Under the pieces are notes generated by a model. It was given only the letters and a program-made list of their open reading frames with translations, made no database searches and had not been told where the DNA came from. Positions 19,401 to 29,100 of a stretch of DNA of 64,000 bases are shown in pieces. Both the position numbers and the translations under genes were made by a program. The stretch is taken from NCBI GenBank assembly GCA_933822405.4, contig CAKOGP040001224.1, positions 389,552 through 453,551 of the forward strand, written 5' to 3'. How positions within the stretch are numbered: the first letter of the stretch is position 1; each line of letters opens with the position of its first letter. The DNA comes from Cylindrotheca closterium (lineage: Eukaryota; Bacillariophyta; Bacillariophyceae; Bacillariales; Bacillariaceae).

Positions 19401-21619
19401 TCTTGCGCGCACAGAACAAGCTTGTTCATCCATCCAGATGATGTCTTTTTGTCTAATTCGAGTTCATCATCACTTTGATCATCATCGTCTGGGATGTATT
19501 GATCTTCCGCGGGTGGTTTATCTTGTGACACCGCTGGGTTGTAGAGAGATAGCATGCGCCCTCCATAGGTTGGAGAGGGTTCAGCAGCAACTCCGATGTG
19601 ATATCTTGACCATCTCTTATGTTTCAATGTGAAGGAGCTTCCCATGGTCAAATAGTCTGACTCTGACTCGCTCGATCTCACAGGCTTTCCATCATCACCG
19701 GAATCTAGTGCATGAATTGTAAAATACCCATTCTTCGATGTTCCCAATGAAGTTGCCCATTTCAGCCACCAGCCACGATGGGTTGTGAGGTATCGAGTCT
19801 CAGTGCTTGTGCCTTTTTTCTGTGTCAGTTTGAAGTACACAGCGTCTCCAGATTTTAGCAATCGGTTTCGATGAGATCGTCTTGCTTTTTGGATGACAAT
19901 AGTCGACATGGCTTGTTCTTGAAGTACAGCGAATCCACCACCAATAGTAATCGTAGACTCGGTATCACCACTGGTAACTTCACCCAAGGTGACAACGTCA
20001 CCTGAACGCATATAGATACCCTCGCCCAACTCTGCACCGGTCTCGTCGTCACTGCCTCCTTCGTCCACATCCTCTAGTTTATCTGCCCCGTCCTCTGGAA
20101 CTGTGGGTGGTTTCTGAAGAAGCTTTCGCTGCCGCGCGTCGCAATAATCTTGGGCAACTGCTCCCAACTTACAATGCCCAACGCAGCTAAATTCCAGGTC
20201 AAGAATATTGTACAAGTCGTTTCGATTGTGGGTGGTGCACCCTTGGTCCGTCATATATAGCACGATATTGACATTCTGAGGACCAAGCACCGAATCCAAT
20301 TCAAATGGCCGAATACCTGGAAGATTTATAATTTTCCAATCAATCCAGTCGCAATAAGCACTCCAAAGTGCACAAGTGTAGGTATCTTCGCAGTTCCAAT
20401 CCACATCCACTCCTCGTTTTCTTTGCTTGATGGCTTCTGGATCCTCATAAAGCTCGGACCCAAGTTCGGGTATAGGCTCTCCAGGCTTTGAAATCACTAG
20501 GCGATCCATTGACCCCAGTACTGTAAAGGCCATGTGTGGCTTTTCCCATGAACCATCTCCTTCCTTGTCGGTGGATCCAGTGATGGAATAATGGAAACTA
20601 GGATTGGTTTTCCGCATGAATGCCATTGCTGCGCTAACAAAAGCACGCTGGACTATTCCAAGCTTGACTGGATTCTCCAACTCAGCCGCAAAGTAAATGT
20701 TCTTTCCGGCCACCGACTTTTTCAATTTGTATTGAAACTGAAATTCAAATCGACGCTGCCGACCTCGAAAGTACTCAGAAACCTTTGTGTTTTCGGGTGT
20801 CCCCATTGGAGCAGAAGGGTCATCGGCATCTGGAGTACGAATCATAGCCAATACATCCATTTCGATCCACTCGTTAGACAAGTGTATAATGCTCCCGTTC
20901 GAGTCGATGCGGCGTCCCGAGTTAGTATCCATAATGTACAAGGAAGCCAAAGAGGGGTGAGCATGATGGTGCTCATCTGTCACATCCATGGAACTTGAGG
21001 TGGACATTTCTCGAGCAGACTCGCTAAGGCTTCGGGCCCGTGGAATAGCAGTAGGTGGATTGGGTTTGCGAGTTGGAGTAGGCATCTCCGCTGGTGAGAG
21101 AAGCGGCTCGAGTTCTCCTCGTGGGTTTTGTGTTTCCGCATCCATGTCCCGACCGAGAGTACGATTCTTCTTCTTGTTGCTGTCCAATATGTACAAAATG
21201 ACGACACAAGTAACCCATGCGGTCACAATATAACCCAGCATGTTGCTAGCCATGGTGGCCCATTCCGCTCGCCGAGTACCCAGTATATAAGCAGCAAAGA
21301 CGATGATAATTTGTCGAATCACGCGTTCTAGATTCTGAACCTTTGTGTACTGATCTGTTGCATCATGGTCCAAATAGTTTTCCGACGGACGGAAAGATTG
21401 TCTCATAGAATGCACCGAATACCGGCTTTCCATAGCATCATTGTCCAGTGATGGCGGCGACAGTGTCCCATAGGCTTGTGACTCAGTTGCTATGATATCA
21501 TCTTCGTCCAGTTTGGGTTTTCTTTCACTCGCCGATCTTGTCAGCTTTCCTCTTGCTTTTCGGAAGGGTTTCTTCACCCGTTGCATGCTTAACGAATGAT
21601 ATCCACGCCACGAGGACAA
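16459..21619 (-). CDS. multidomain DUF1769 - amphipathic-repeat - PH - DUF547 protein
   Basis: Exons on the minus strand: 21619..18447, 18355..18133, 18062..17711, 17656..16932 (with a probable internal intron 17552..17481), 16848..16459. All phases agree, giving 1596 residues (1620 if the 72-nt intron is kept). In order: two membrane segments (about 101-115 and 127-146); a DUF1769-like domain (about 284-500, around RRFEFQFQYKLKKSVAGKNI and MDRLVISKPGEPIPELG); a beta-rich region (about 555-700); an acidic linker; amphipathic repeats VGTGKLAVKSAVGTGK (about 945-1030); a PH-like domain (about 1145-1245); and a DUF547 domain, recognised by AFCLFANIYHCLLQHAML, FSLAELYCCVIRG, DPRINFIL and the restored STGDSSCP. 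The set suggests a membrane or lipid-surface scaffold. Its function is not known. Confidence 0.8.
17481..17552 (-). other. probable 72-nt phase-0 intron inside the DUF547 gene
   Basis: On the minus strand the segment begins GTTAGTGAAAAA and ends TTTTGCTACTGAAG. It is a multiple of three and has no stop, so both spliced and retained forms are translatable. Translated, it gives an unusual hydrophobic run (LTVFILLL) that interrupts an otherwise polar region, which favours removal. Confidence 0.55.
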
Positions 21620-22087
21620 TCGGCGTTGCTTTATTGATTCAGCAGGTGCGCTTGGATCGGTGACTGGAAGAAGTGTGGATATGATTTCTTCGTTTGGACG
21701 AGTGACTAAGGCACAAACGTGAATCTAGTTGCCGTTGCGGTGCCTGGCTGTATTGATTCCTTGAATTATCAATGTTGCTGGCACCAACGTCTGTCAATGA
21801 ATTGGTTCAACGTCTCAATTGCATGCATCCATGCGTTTGACAGAAATCTGGCATGCCATTGAAGATCGTGCACTCCTCCGAAACTTCTGCCTGCCAGATT
21901 TTTTGGTCGAAGCAGTCATTCTCGGAAAAAGAGAAAACCTCACTTTCAGCGGCATCATCCCTACTCAAATAAGCTACTCTTACCAGGTACACAACTGAAG
22001 ACACGTAAATACATTTTTTTTGTGTTATGAGACTGCACTACACTAAATCGTAAATTCCCCCTTTACTGCTGGCTGTTCATCTGACGA
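21620..22087. other. intergenic region between two minus-strand genes
   Basis: This 468-bp region is upstream of the DUF1769/PH/DUF547 gene and downstream of the coiled-coil gene. No ORF, repeat or RNA feature stands out. Confidence 0.5.
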
Positions 22088-25000
22088 CTACTTCTTGTCC
22101 TTCTTTTTATCCTTCTTTGAGGACTTGGATTTGGAAGTCTTCACTGAATTCTCAATGGATTTGGTTCGCTTGGCTTCCTTGCTGCTGGACTTCTTCCCAG
22201 GCAATTCGGGCAATTCCATAGATTTGGTCCTCCTAGGAGCCTTGCGGGACTTTTTGTCTTTGGACTTGGAGGACTTCTTGGACAAGATGGATCCTTCTGT
22301 GGTATCCACCGATTTGGATCGGCTAGGCGATTTGCTCGTTCCCTTGCGGCTTCTGACCCTCTCCTCCTTTGAAGGGGTTTTGGTTTCCAACATGCCCATG
22401 GAGGCTCGTCGTTGTCGCCTGCCGCTTTTTTTGGGTGGTGGAGCTGAGTCATCAAGAGATGGACCAGAAAGAGAACCAGTGTAACTTGCCATCGACTTGG
22501 AATTCGAGCTGGAACCGTATCCACTGCTTCTTCCGCCATAGCCACCGCCCAAACTGAGGCCGGCGTAGAGTTTACTGAAGTCATCAGCTTCGACTTCAGA
22601 ATCACTACTGGATTCTTCGTCGTAATTCTTGGAGACAGGGTAGTTGTACTTGCCTGGACCAGAAGCCAAAATTTGAGCTTGCTTGACCTGACTCTCAATT
22701 TGCAAACGAGTCATCTCGGACATGACCAAGAACTCCTCGGCCTTCTGAACTGCAGCCGCGTCCTTACGAGCTTGCTGCTCGATCTTGGCATTGTGAATGG
22801 CTTGCTTCTCGCGAGCTGCCTTCAAATCCTCCAAGCGGCGAGCCTCAAACTCGGCAGCCTTGGCTTGAGCCTGGGCGGAAGCAAAACCTTCCATGGATCT
22901 ACGACGTTCCATTCTTCGTGTCTTCTGGTTTGCCATTTGAAATGCCTCTTGGGCCTTGGCTCGTTCTGCGTCCTCTTTCGCGCGGATCTCGGATTGTTTC
23001 TTGTCTTCTTCAATCTTTCTCAAAACATCTCCTTGTTGCTCAATCATTGCTTCACGTAGCTTGGCTTCCCGCTCAACGATTTCCTTATCCTTAGCCGATT
23101 GCTTTGCGAGTTGCTCTGAGATGAATGCTTGGCGCTCTTCTGCCTTGATTCTCGATTGTTCTTCAAACTCTCTGGCCCTCTTCTCAGCAAGATCGCGAGC
23201 TTCCTGGAGCATCTTGTCTTCTCTGGCTCGTTTTTCGGCTCTGTCCTTGTACATCTTGGCTTCAGCTTCGCGTTGGGCTTTTTCATATTCTTCTTCTTGT
23301 CGCCTTTTGTTTTCTTCCATATCAGCAAGTTCCTTCTGCTTTGCTTCACGGTATTGACGTAGCTTCTCTTCATCTTCCTGTTCCTTCTTGAGACGAGCTG
23401 CTGCAGCCTTTTCACGTTCAATGCGGAACTCCTCTTCCTTCTCCTTGCGTTTTTTCTCAAGTTCCTTCATACGGATCGCTCGCCTTTCTTCGGCTTCTTT
23501 CTGCAGCTTCTGTTCGGCCTTCTCTCTTGCTTCCGCATCCTTGATCTCAGCCAAAAGCTGTCTGGTCTCCTCAGCCTCTAGGCGTTCCCGCTCTGCTACT
23601 TCGGCTTTTCTGCGTTCTTCCTCGGCCTTTATCTGAGCCGCCATGCGAGCTTGTCTGGCAGCTTCAATCTTTTCTAGCCTGTCGTTTTCTCTGTCCATCA
23701 ATCGCTGCTTCTCGGCCATGTAGTCTGCAGCCTTTTTCTTGGCCTGTTCAGCTCGTTGTTCTTGCATTTCTCTCAGCTCTGCAGAGCGAAGTTCAGCTCT
23801 GGCCTTGACCTTATCAAGTTGGCGTTCCTCGTCGGCTCTTCTTTCAGCCGCTTCCCTGATCTTGCGGGCGGCATCCAATTCCATATTCTTTATAGCGTCT
23901 GCCTCTTTCTTCTTCGCCTCTTCGTGCTGCTTTAACAAGAACTCCTTTTCGGCTTCTTTCAGACGCTCAAATTGAGCCTGTCTTGCCTCTTCACGCTTGC
24001 GCCTTTCCTCTTTGGCATTTTCGATCTTTTCCTGTTCCAATTTGACTTCGAATTCCTGTTCAGCAGCCTTTTCTTCCAGCTCTTTGGCTCGTTCTTCAGC
24101 CTTTCTGCGGACTGCGCGCAATCTTTCATCTTCGAGGCGTCTCAGACGGGCCTCTTCCTTGAGCAATCTAGCTTGTTCGCGTTCGCGTTCTCTGCGCCGC
24201 TCCTCTTCCTCTTCTCTGGCTCTTGAGATCTTATCGAGGCGAGCTTGCTTTTGAGCTGCAAGGCGTTGTCGTTCTGCCATGGCTCGATTTTGCAACTCAG
24301 CTCTCTTGGCGTCCTTCATAGCCTGGTACTTGGCTTGTTGCGCAAGTCTCCCGGCCCGTTCGTCATCGGCAGCAGCATCAGAGAGCTGTCTGGCTCGCTT
24401 CTCTGCCCTGTACTTGGCAGCCTGAAGCTTGTCATCTTCTGTCTTCTTTCTGGCAACTGCAGCTCGGAGCTGTCTATTGGCATCTTCTTCAGCTCTTCGT
24501 TGTCTCTCCTCCTCTCTCATCTGCCGGAGTAAGTCAGCTTGTTCTTTCCTAGCACGTTCTAGGGCTTCAGCTTTTTCTTTGGCTTCCTTTTCTTTCTGTT
24601 CACGGATCTCCTTTCGCTTGCGGGCTTGTTCTTGGGCTGCCTGAATTTCCTTGGCCTGGTCTTCAGCCTGCTTTCGGAGCTCCATAGCACGCTTCTGGGT
24701 CCTAACTTTAACTTCATCAAGAAGTTTCTGCTCTTCAGCCTTGGCCTTGGCCAATTCCTTGAGAACTCTGGCCTCTTCTAGGCGCTTCTTCTTGGCTTCC
24801 TCCTGGGCTGGATCTACATCGGGAGGGGCTTCTCCAGCAGAAATGGATCTGCGTCTGGCTCTCTTGACAAACTTCTTCTCCTTTTTGACTTCATCTTCAA
24901 TTTCTTCAGCCTTCTTGAGAGCCTCTTCTTTGGCAGCTTCCAATTCGGCATGCTCTTCTTGGATTTTGGAAGCTTCTTGCTTCAAAGCATCGAATTCGCT

Positions 25001-25456
25001 CTTTCGTTTAGCATCCTTGGCCTGAGCTTCTTCCTGCAATTTCGTAAGAATTTGACTGTCCCGCTTTTCTTCTTCGCGGTTCTTTCGTACTTCGTTTTTG
25101 TGCTCTTGTTCTGCCTCCTGAACCTCTCCAGCAATCTCCTCCAATTGTGCGTCTTCTTCAGCTTCCATGCGAAGCTCTTCGCTTGTCATGAGCTCATCTG
25201 CACTAAATTCTTTGCTATCATTACCTCCGGTCACAAGGTGTACTCCAGCAGTGGCGACGGAAGCGACTCCCTGGGCAGTACCAGTTACCACCTTCACACT
25301 TCCCTTTACGGTTTTTGTCACCGCTTTCACTCCAAATTTCGCAGTTCCAGTTGTCACGTTTGTAGCGACATTGATGGTTCCTTTTGCCACATCTGTCACT
25401 CCATCAGTTGCCATATCAGCAAACTGCTTCACGTGTTTGAACAGTTTCATCGACAT
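22088..25456 (-). CDS. giant coiled-coil protein with N-terminal synuclein/perilipin-like amphipathic repeats
   Basis: Single exon of 1122 residues. Residues about 11-78 are a tract of Val/Ala/Thr/Gly/Lys repeats (GVTDVAKGTINVATNV, GVKAVTKTVKGSVKVVTGT) with the 11-residue-type spacing of amphipathic lipid-surface helices in synucleins and perilipins. From about 90 to 960 the sequence is an almost uninterrupted charged helix rich in Glu, Lys, Arg and Ala (REEEERRREREREQARLL type), expected to be a long coiled coil or single alpha-helix. The tail (about 990-1122) is Ser/Lys-rich with RRTKSMEL and AKRTKSIE, candidate basophilic kinase sites. Low complexity makes ordinary homology calls unreliable. 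It shares the amphipathic-repeat theme with the next gene downstream on the same strand. Confidence 0.8.
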   Translation of the reverse strand: MSMKLFKHVKQFADMATDGVTDVAKGTINVATNVTTGTAKFGVKAVTKTVKGSVKVVTGTAQGVASVATAGVHLVTGGNDSKEFSADELMTSEELRMEAEEDAQLEEIAGEVQEAEQEHKNEVRKNREEEKRDSQILTKLQEEAQAKDAKRKSEFDALKQEASKIQEEHAELEAAKEEALKKAEEIEDEVKKEKKFVKRARRRSISAGEAPPDVDPAQEEAKKKRLEEARVLKELAKAKAEEQKLLDEVKVRTQKRAMELRKQAEDQAKEIQAAQEQARKRKEIREQKEKEAKEKAEALERARKEQADLLRQMREEERQRRAEEDANRQLRAAVARKKTEDDKLQAAKYRAEKRARQLSDAAADDERAGRLAQQAKYQAMKDAKRAELQNRAMAERQRLAAQKQARLDKISRAREEEEERRREREREQARLLKEEARLRRLEDERLRAVRRKAEERAKELEEKAAEQEFEVKLEQEKIENAKEERRKREEARQAQFERLKEAEKEFLLKQHEEAKKKEADAIKNMELDAARKIREAAERRADEERQLDKVKARAELRSAELREMQEQRAEQAKKKAADYMAEKQRLMDRENDRLEKIEAARQARMAAQIKAEEERRKAEVAERERLEAEETRQLLAEIKDAEAREKAEQKLQKEAEERRAIRMKELEKKRKEKEEEFRIEREKAAAARLKKEQEDEEKLRQYREAKQKELADMEENKRRQEEEYEKAQREAEAKMYKDRAEKRAREDKMLQEARDLAEKRAREFEEQSRIKAEERQAFISEQLAKQSAKDKEIVEREAKLREAMIEQQGDVLRKIEEDKKQSEIRAKEDAERAKAQEAFQMANQKTRRMERRRSMEGFASAQAQAKAAEFEARRLEDLKAAREKQAIHNAKIEQQARKDAAAVQKAEEFLVMSEMTRLQIESQVKQAQILASGPGKYNYPVSKNYDEESSSDSEVEADDFSKLYAGLSLGGGYGGRSSGYGSSSNSKSMASYTGSLSGPSLDDSAPPPKKSGRRQRRASMGMLETKTPSKEERVRSRKGTSKSPSRSKSVDTTEGSILSKKSSKSKDKKSRKAPRRTKSMELPELPGKKSSSKEAKRTKSIENSVKTSKSKSSKKDKKKDKK

Positions 25457-26113
25457 GGTGCCGAAAAGTTTCTATGTAAAGGATTACAACAAGAAGACAG
25501 GAATGGTAAAGATCAAACTAATGGTGGGTATCAAAGTGCTCTGATTGCCGCAAGAAGGAGACCTTCTGCCAAAGTGCCAGATTTTGGAATGACTTTTTTC
25601 ACGATTTTCTGTAGATGACCTTCAAAACGACCCGGATCTCGATAAGTACAAAACCAGAAAAATTTATTTCAATATATTGCACGATTTCCGTTGATTCTCT
25701 CGTTAATTATATTTTAGTCGAACAATGTCACTGTGGATCCAGAAACGTCAGAATGGATGGAGCTCGGCTCAGCCACATCCGAATTGATCGACCACTCCGA
25801 ATTGATCGACCACTTCGAATGGATCGACCACTTCGAATTGATCGACAGCCGGTTTGTCCGTCCGCCATACCCAACAAAGAACTTTTTCGAAGCACGAGCA
25901 GGCGTTGCCTGAAATCAATCCCACTGCACGTAGAGTTGGTAGGAATTAAGATTTTGAATTTTTGGAAATGAATGTGGTCACAAAACTGTTTGACGTTGAC
26001 GCTTCCGCCCTCACCACGTTTACATCCTCAGTTGACACTATCACCTTGACCATTTCACATTGTATCCAAAACATTCGTTCATAACTTAGAGATATAGAAA
26101 TAGTATCTTTGCA
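25457..26113. promoter_or_regulatory. divergent intergenic region, coiled-coil gene / anoctamin
   Basis: This 657-bp region separates two divergent starts (25456 minus, 26114 plus) and must hold both promoters. The only structured element I see is the 18-bp tandem repeat at 25781..25850. Confidence 0.5.
25781..25850. repeat. 18-bp tandem repeat, about four units
   Basis: Units GAATTGATCGACCACTCC, GAATTGATCGACCACTTC, GAATGGATCGACCACTTC and a partial fourth GAATTGATCGACAGCC follow head to tail. Each contains a TCGA core and a GATC site. The period is a multiple of three and one frame reads RIDRPL repeatedly, but nothing else supports a coding role. Confidence 0.9.
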
Positions 26114-29100
26114 ATGGCGTCGAATAGAAGTCTTTTCAGCGGCCCAGGTGAAGTAGAGAACGAAGAAGAACTGTTGACAGAATCGTCGATAGTATTTGAG
26201 GACGAGCAATCAGAAACTGACATTTTTAGCTTGGAGCAAGGCCGAGAAAGCAACTCCTCAGCGAAACCTTCCTCGCTTCGACCTTTAGAGGCTCAACATG
26301 TCGCTCCTGCTGTGCCAATCAAGGTTTTCACTGGAGCTCCTCTCCAAGAATACAAGCCTCTACGGAAGAAATCGAAAGATGCTTCTAGTCATTCGCAAAA
26401 GACAACTTCGTTTCATCTTGATTTGGATGAGCTTCCAAAGCACTCAAATAGAAGCAAGTATTCTACAGTCAGTGCGGATAATCAATCGACCGATCAATCC
26501 AAGGGAAGCAGACCTTCCTTTCTTACTAGCAATACAGACATTCAATCCACTGAAGGATGCAAAAACGAATCAGTTCGAAGCAAAATCTCTTTGATGAGCA
26601 CCGACATGCATTCTACTGATTACTCGTATCGGAGCAACACTTATAGCCAACGTACTGGATTTGAATCTCCTTCGGCCCATAGGCCCGCAAGCCTCTTTCC
26701 AGTGAGTGATGTGGATAGTGCGGACAGCGGATCTGGAACGCCCGTGAATTACTTTCCTACCAAGTATCGTATGCAAAAGTCCTTGAGATCCCTTGACACC
26801 ACAAGCGTCCCACATCCTTACCAAGAGTCGTCGACTTCGCCGATATCCGCAATTTCGGGAGGAGGAGTTTCTCACACAATGTCCACGCCGTCACCATCGA
26901 ATCAAAGTCATAGCACCAGTTACAGCCGCTTGAGTCACATGAGTGCCGAGTCCAGAGGATCTTCTGTCATGTCCTATCGATCGTCAACGAGCAAGAGTTT
27001 GTTGTTCGGAGAAGTTATCAATCTGGAAGGTGTGCGACGACCACAGAATTCCGGCCAGAAGGCCAAGCACTATGGCAATTTCATCACTCAAGACCACAAG
27101 GATCTGGAAGGACAAGAAGGATTTGTTGGCATGGAAATCGGAGGAGCAGCTGGAGATAACTCCAAAACACGGAGGGCCCTTCCATTTGGAACACAACAGG
27201 AAAATTATCTTCCAAATGGTGTCTCGGCACGGTTCTTTTTAGACATGATGAAAGACGCCAGAGACATTGGAAATACAACGCATTTGGGATTCCAATCAAT
27301 TCGAGAGCGCCTCACAGAAATGTCCCAAAAGCTTTTGCATTATTATAGTCCTCCGCTTTCGCCTAGAACAAAGGCACTGAAGGATCTACAATTCCTGCAA
27401 CAAGCGCATCGAGAAAAGTTTGGCAGGTTTGTGGTGGACGATGACGATTCGGAAGATCATTGGGACTTTGCACTAGTATTGACTCCGCAAGAAGCCTATC
27501 GCTTCTGGAGCGCGCTGTTGGACTTTAGAGCAGAATATCTCGGATTTGAAGCCCTGGAAAACATGGAACCATCCTTGAAATCAAACTCCACAGACACTAC
27601 TGACAAATCACAGTCCAACAACTCGGCAGGGAATGAAACTCGAACTCCTGGCTTTTTCACCCCAACCAGTGGAATTAAGCGTCGACGAGGAAGGACACCA
27701 CTATCCGAAAATAGAACGCATCTACGTTCTGCTGCTAAGGCTATGTTTCCTTCCGGTGAAACACCATTAACAATGCGGATAAAACAACGCAAGAGTATGT
27801 TTGAAAAAGCTGTTAGTGGCATTCAAGATACCCCGTTGATTTCTGGAAAGTCCAGTGTCGAGTCTACTCCCTTGACAAACGATACTCGTTTGTCCGAACC
27901 ATCCACTGTGCGCCGTCGATGGGGGAACCAGACTCAGGGAACTTCGATGAAGAACCTGCTGTCACCGCCCACGAGATCTTTGACACGAGGGGCATCATCT
28001 GTTCAACGAATGAGAATCAATACTAGTAGCTTGTCCTTGAGGACGTCAACGAGAACCTTGGATTTGAATGGAGGAGAAGGTAGTAATTCGGAGAATACGA
28101 ATCCAAATGTCATCATGAGTGAAGAAGACATACCCAACCCAGTAATTCCCCGAGGAATTGCTGCCAGAACCAATGGGTTGCTACGCTTCCTCTCCGCATT
28201 ACAGCGAGGAATTGTTCTGCGAAGACATCGATCGAATAAGGAGGCTGTGTTCTGCAAAATCTTTTCGGAAGATGGCGGTGACACGATTCAGTACCAAATC
28301 ATTGATCCGGAAGATGCCATGGTAGCCTTCAAAGAACAACGAGTGCGCCACAACAAACACTTGACGCACAGCTCTTCTCCAACATCAGTGAGAGCAGTGA
28401 CTCGAGATTGGGCCTGCCTTGATGGACCTGGTGAGGGAAGTGATATGCACAAATTCCAGGTTCCCGACCACATTGCAGCACAACGATACCGTCAGCGTTT
28501 GTCCAAGGAACATGCGTTCTCAAAGCGAGTTATCGATCTTGCCTCAAAAGCAGCGAATAGTGGAGTAGTGAAAGCGGCAGACATTGTTGCAGTTCATCCG
28601 GCGACTCATCTTGACCCACGCCATCCTGGTGTTCGAAAGGGTGAACTTGGGACAGCATCGCTTCGTAAATCGAACGCCGAGTTCCATGCCCCGCACAGCT
28701 TTTCACTTGTGACAACAGTCCATCAATCCTTCCCAACGGGAACATTCAAAGATAGTGATGGTGGCGAAAACAAATGGTATAGCGGTGAGGGCAATGAAAT
28801 CCAATTCAAGACTTTGGATTTCGAAGCGGCCACTGAGGGCGAATATTGGCTCATTTTTCGGGGCTTTTTGCTTCTCCATAGAGATGCCACAGTCGGGAGA
28901 TTTGCTTCAGAGCGAAGAGCTGGAATTGGAGGTGGAAACAGAAACCGATCCGAAGTCGACGACAGCGACAACTGTGACTATGAAAACATGCTACACCGTG
29001 ATGAATTCACTGAGCCCTCCACAGTCGGCTGTATTGAAAAATTGGTTGTCAAGCTCCGAAAGCTGGATGCAACCTACCTTGAGGGTGACATGAGTGCTGG

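Noticed and set aside
22095..25544. many Ser/Leu-rich plus-strand frames
   Set aside because: Shadows of the Glu/Lys/Arg-rich coiled-coil gene on the minus strand.
25615..25971. plus-strand frame with RIDRPL repeats
   Set aside because: Produced by the 18-bp tandem repeat; no start context, domain or conservation evidence.
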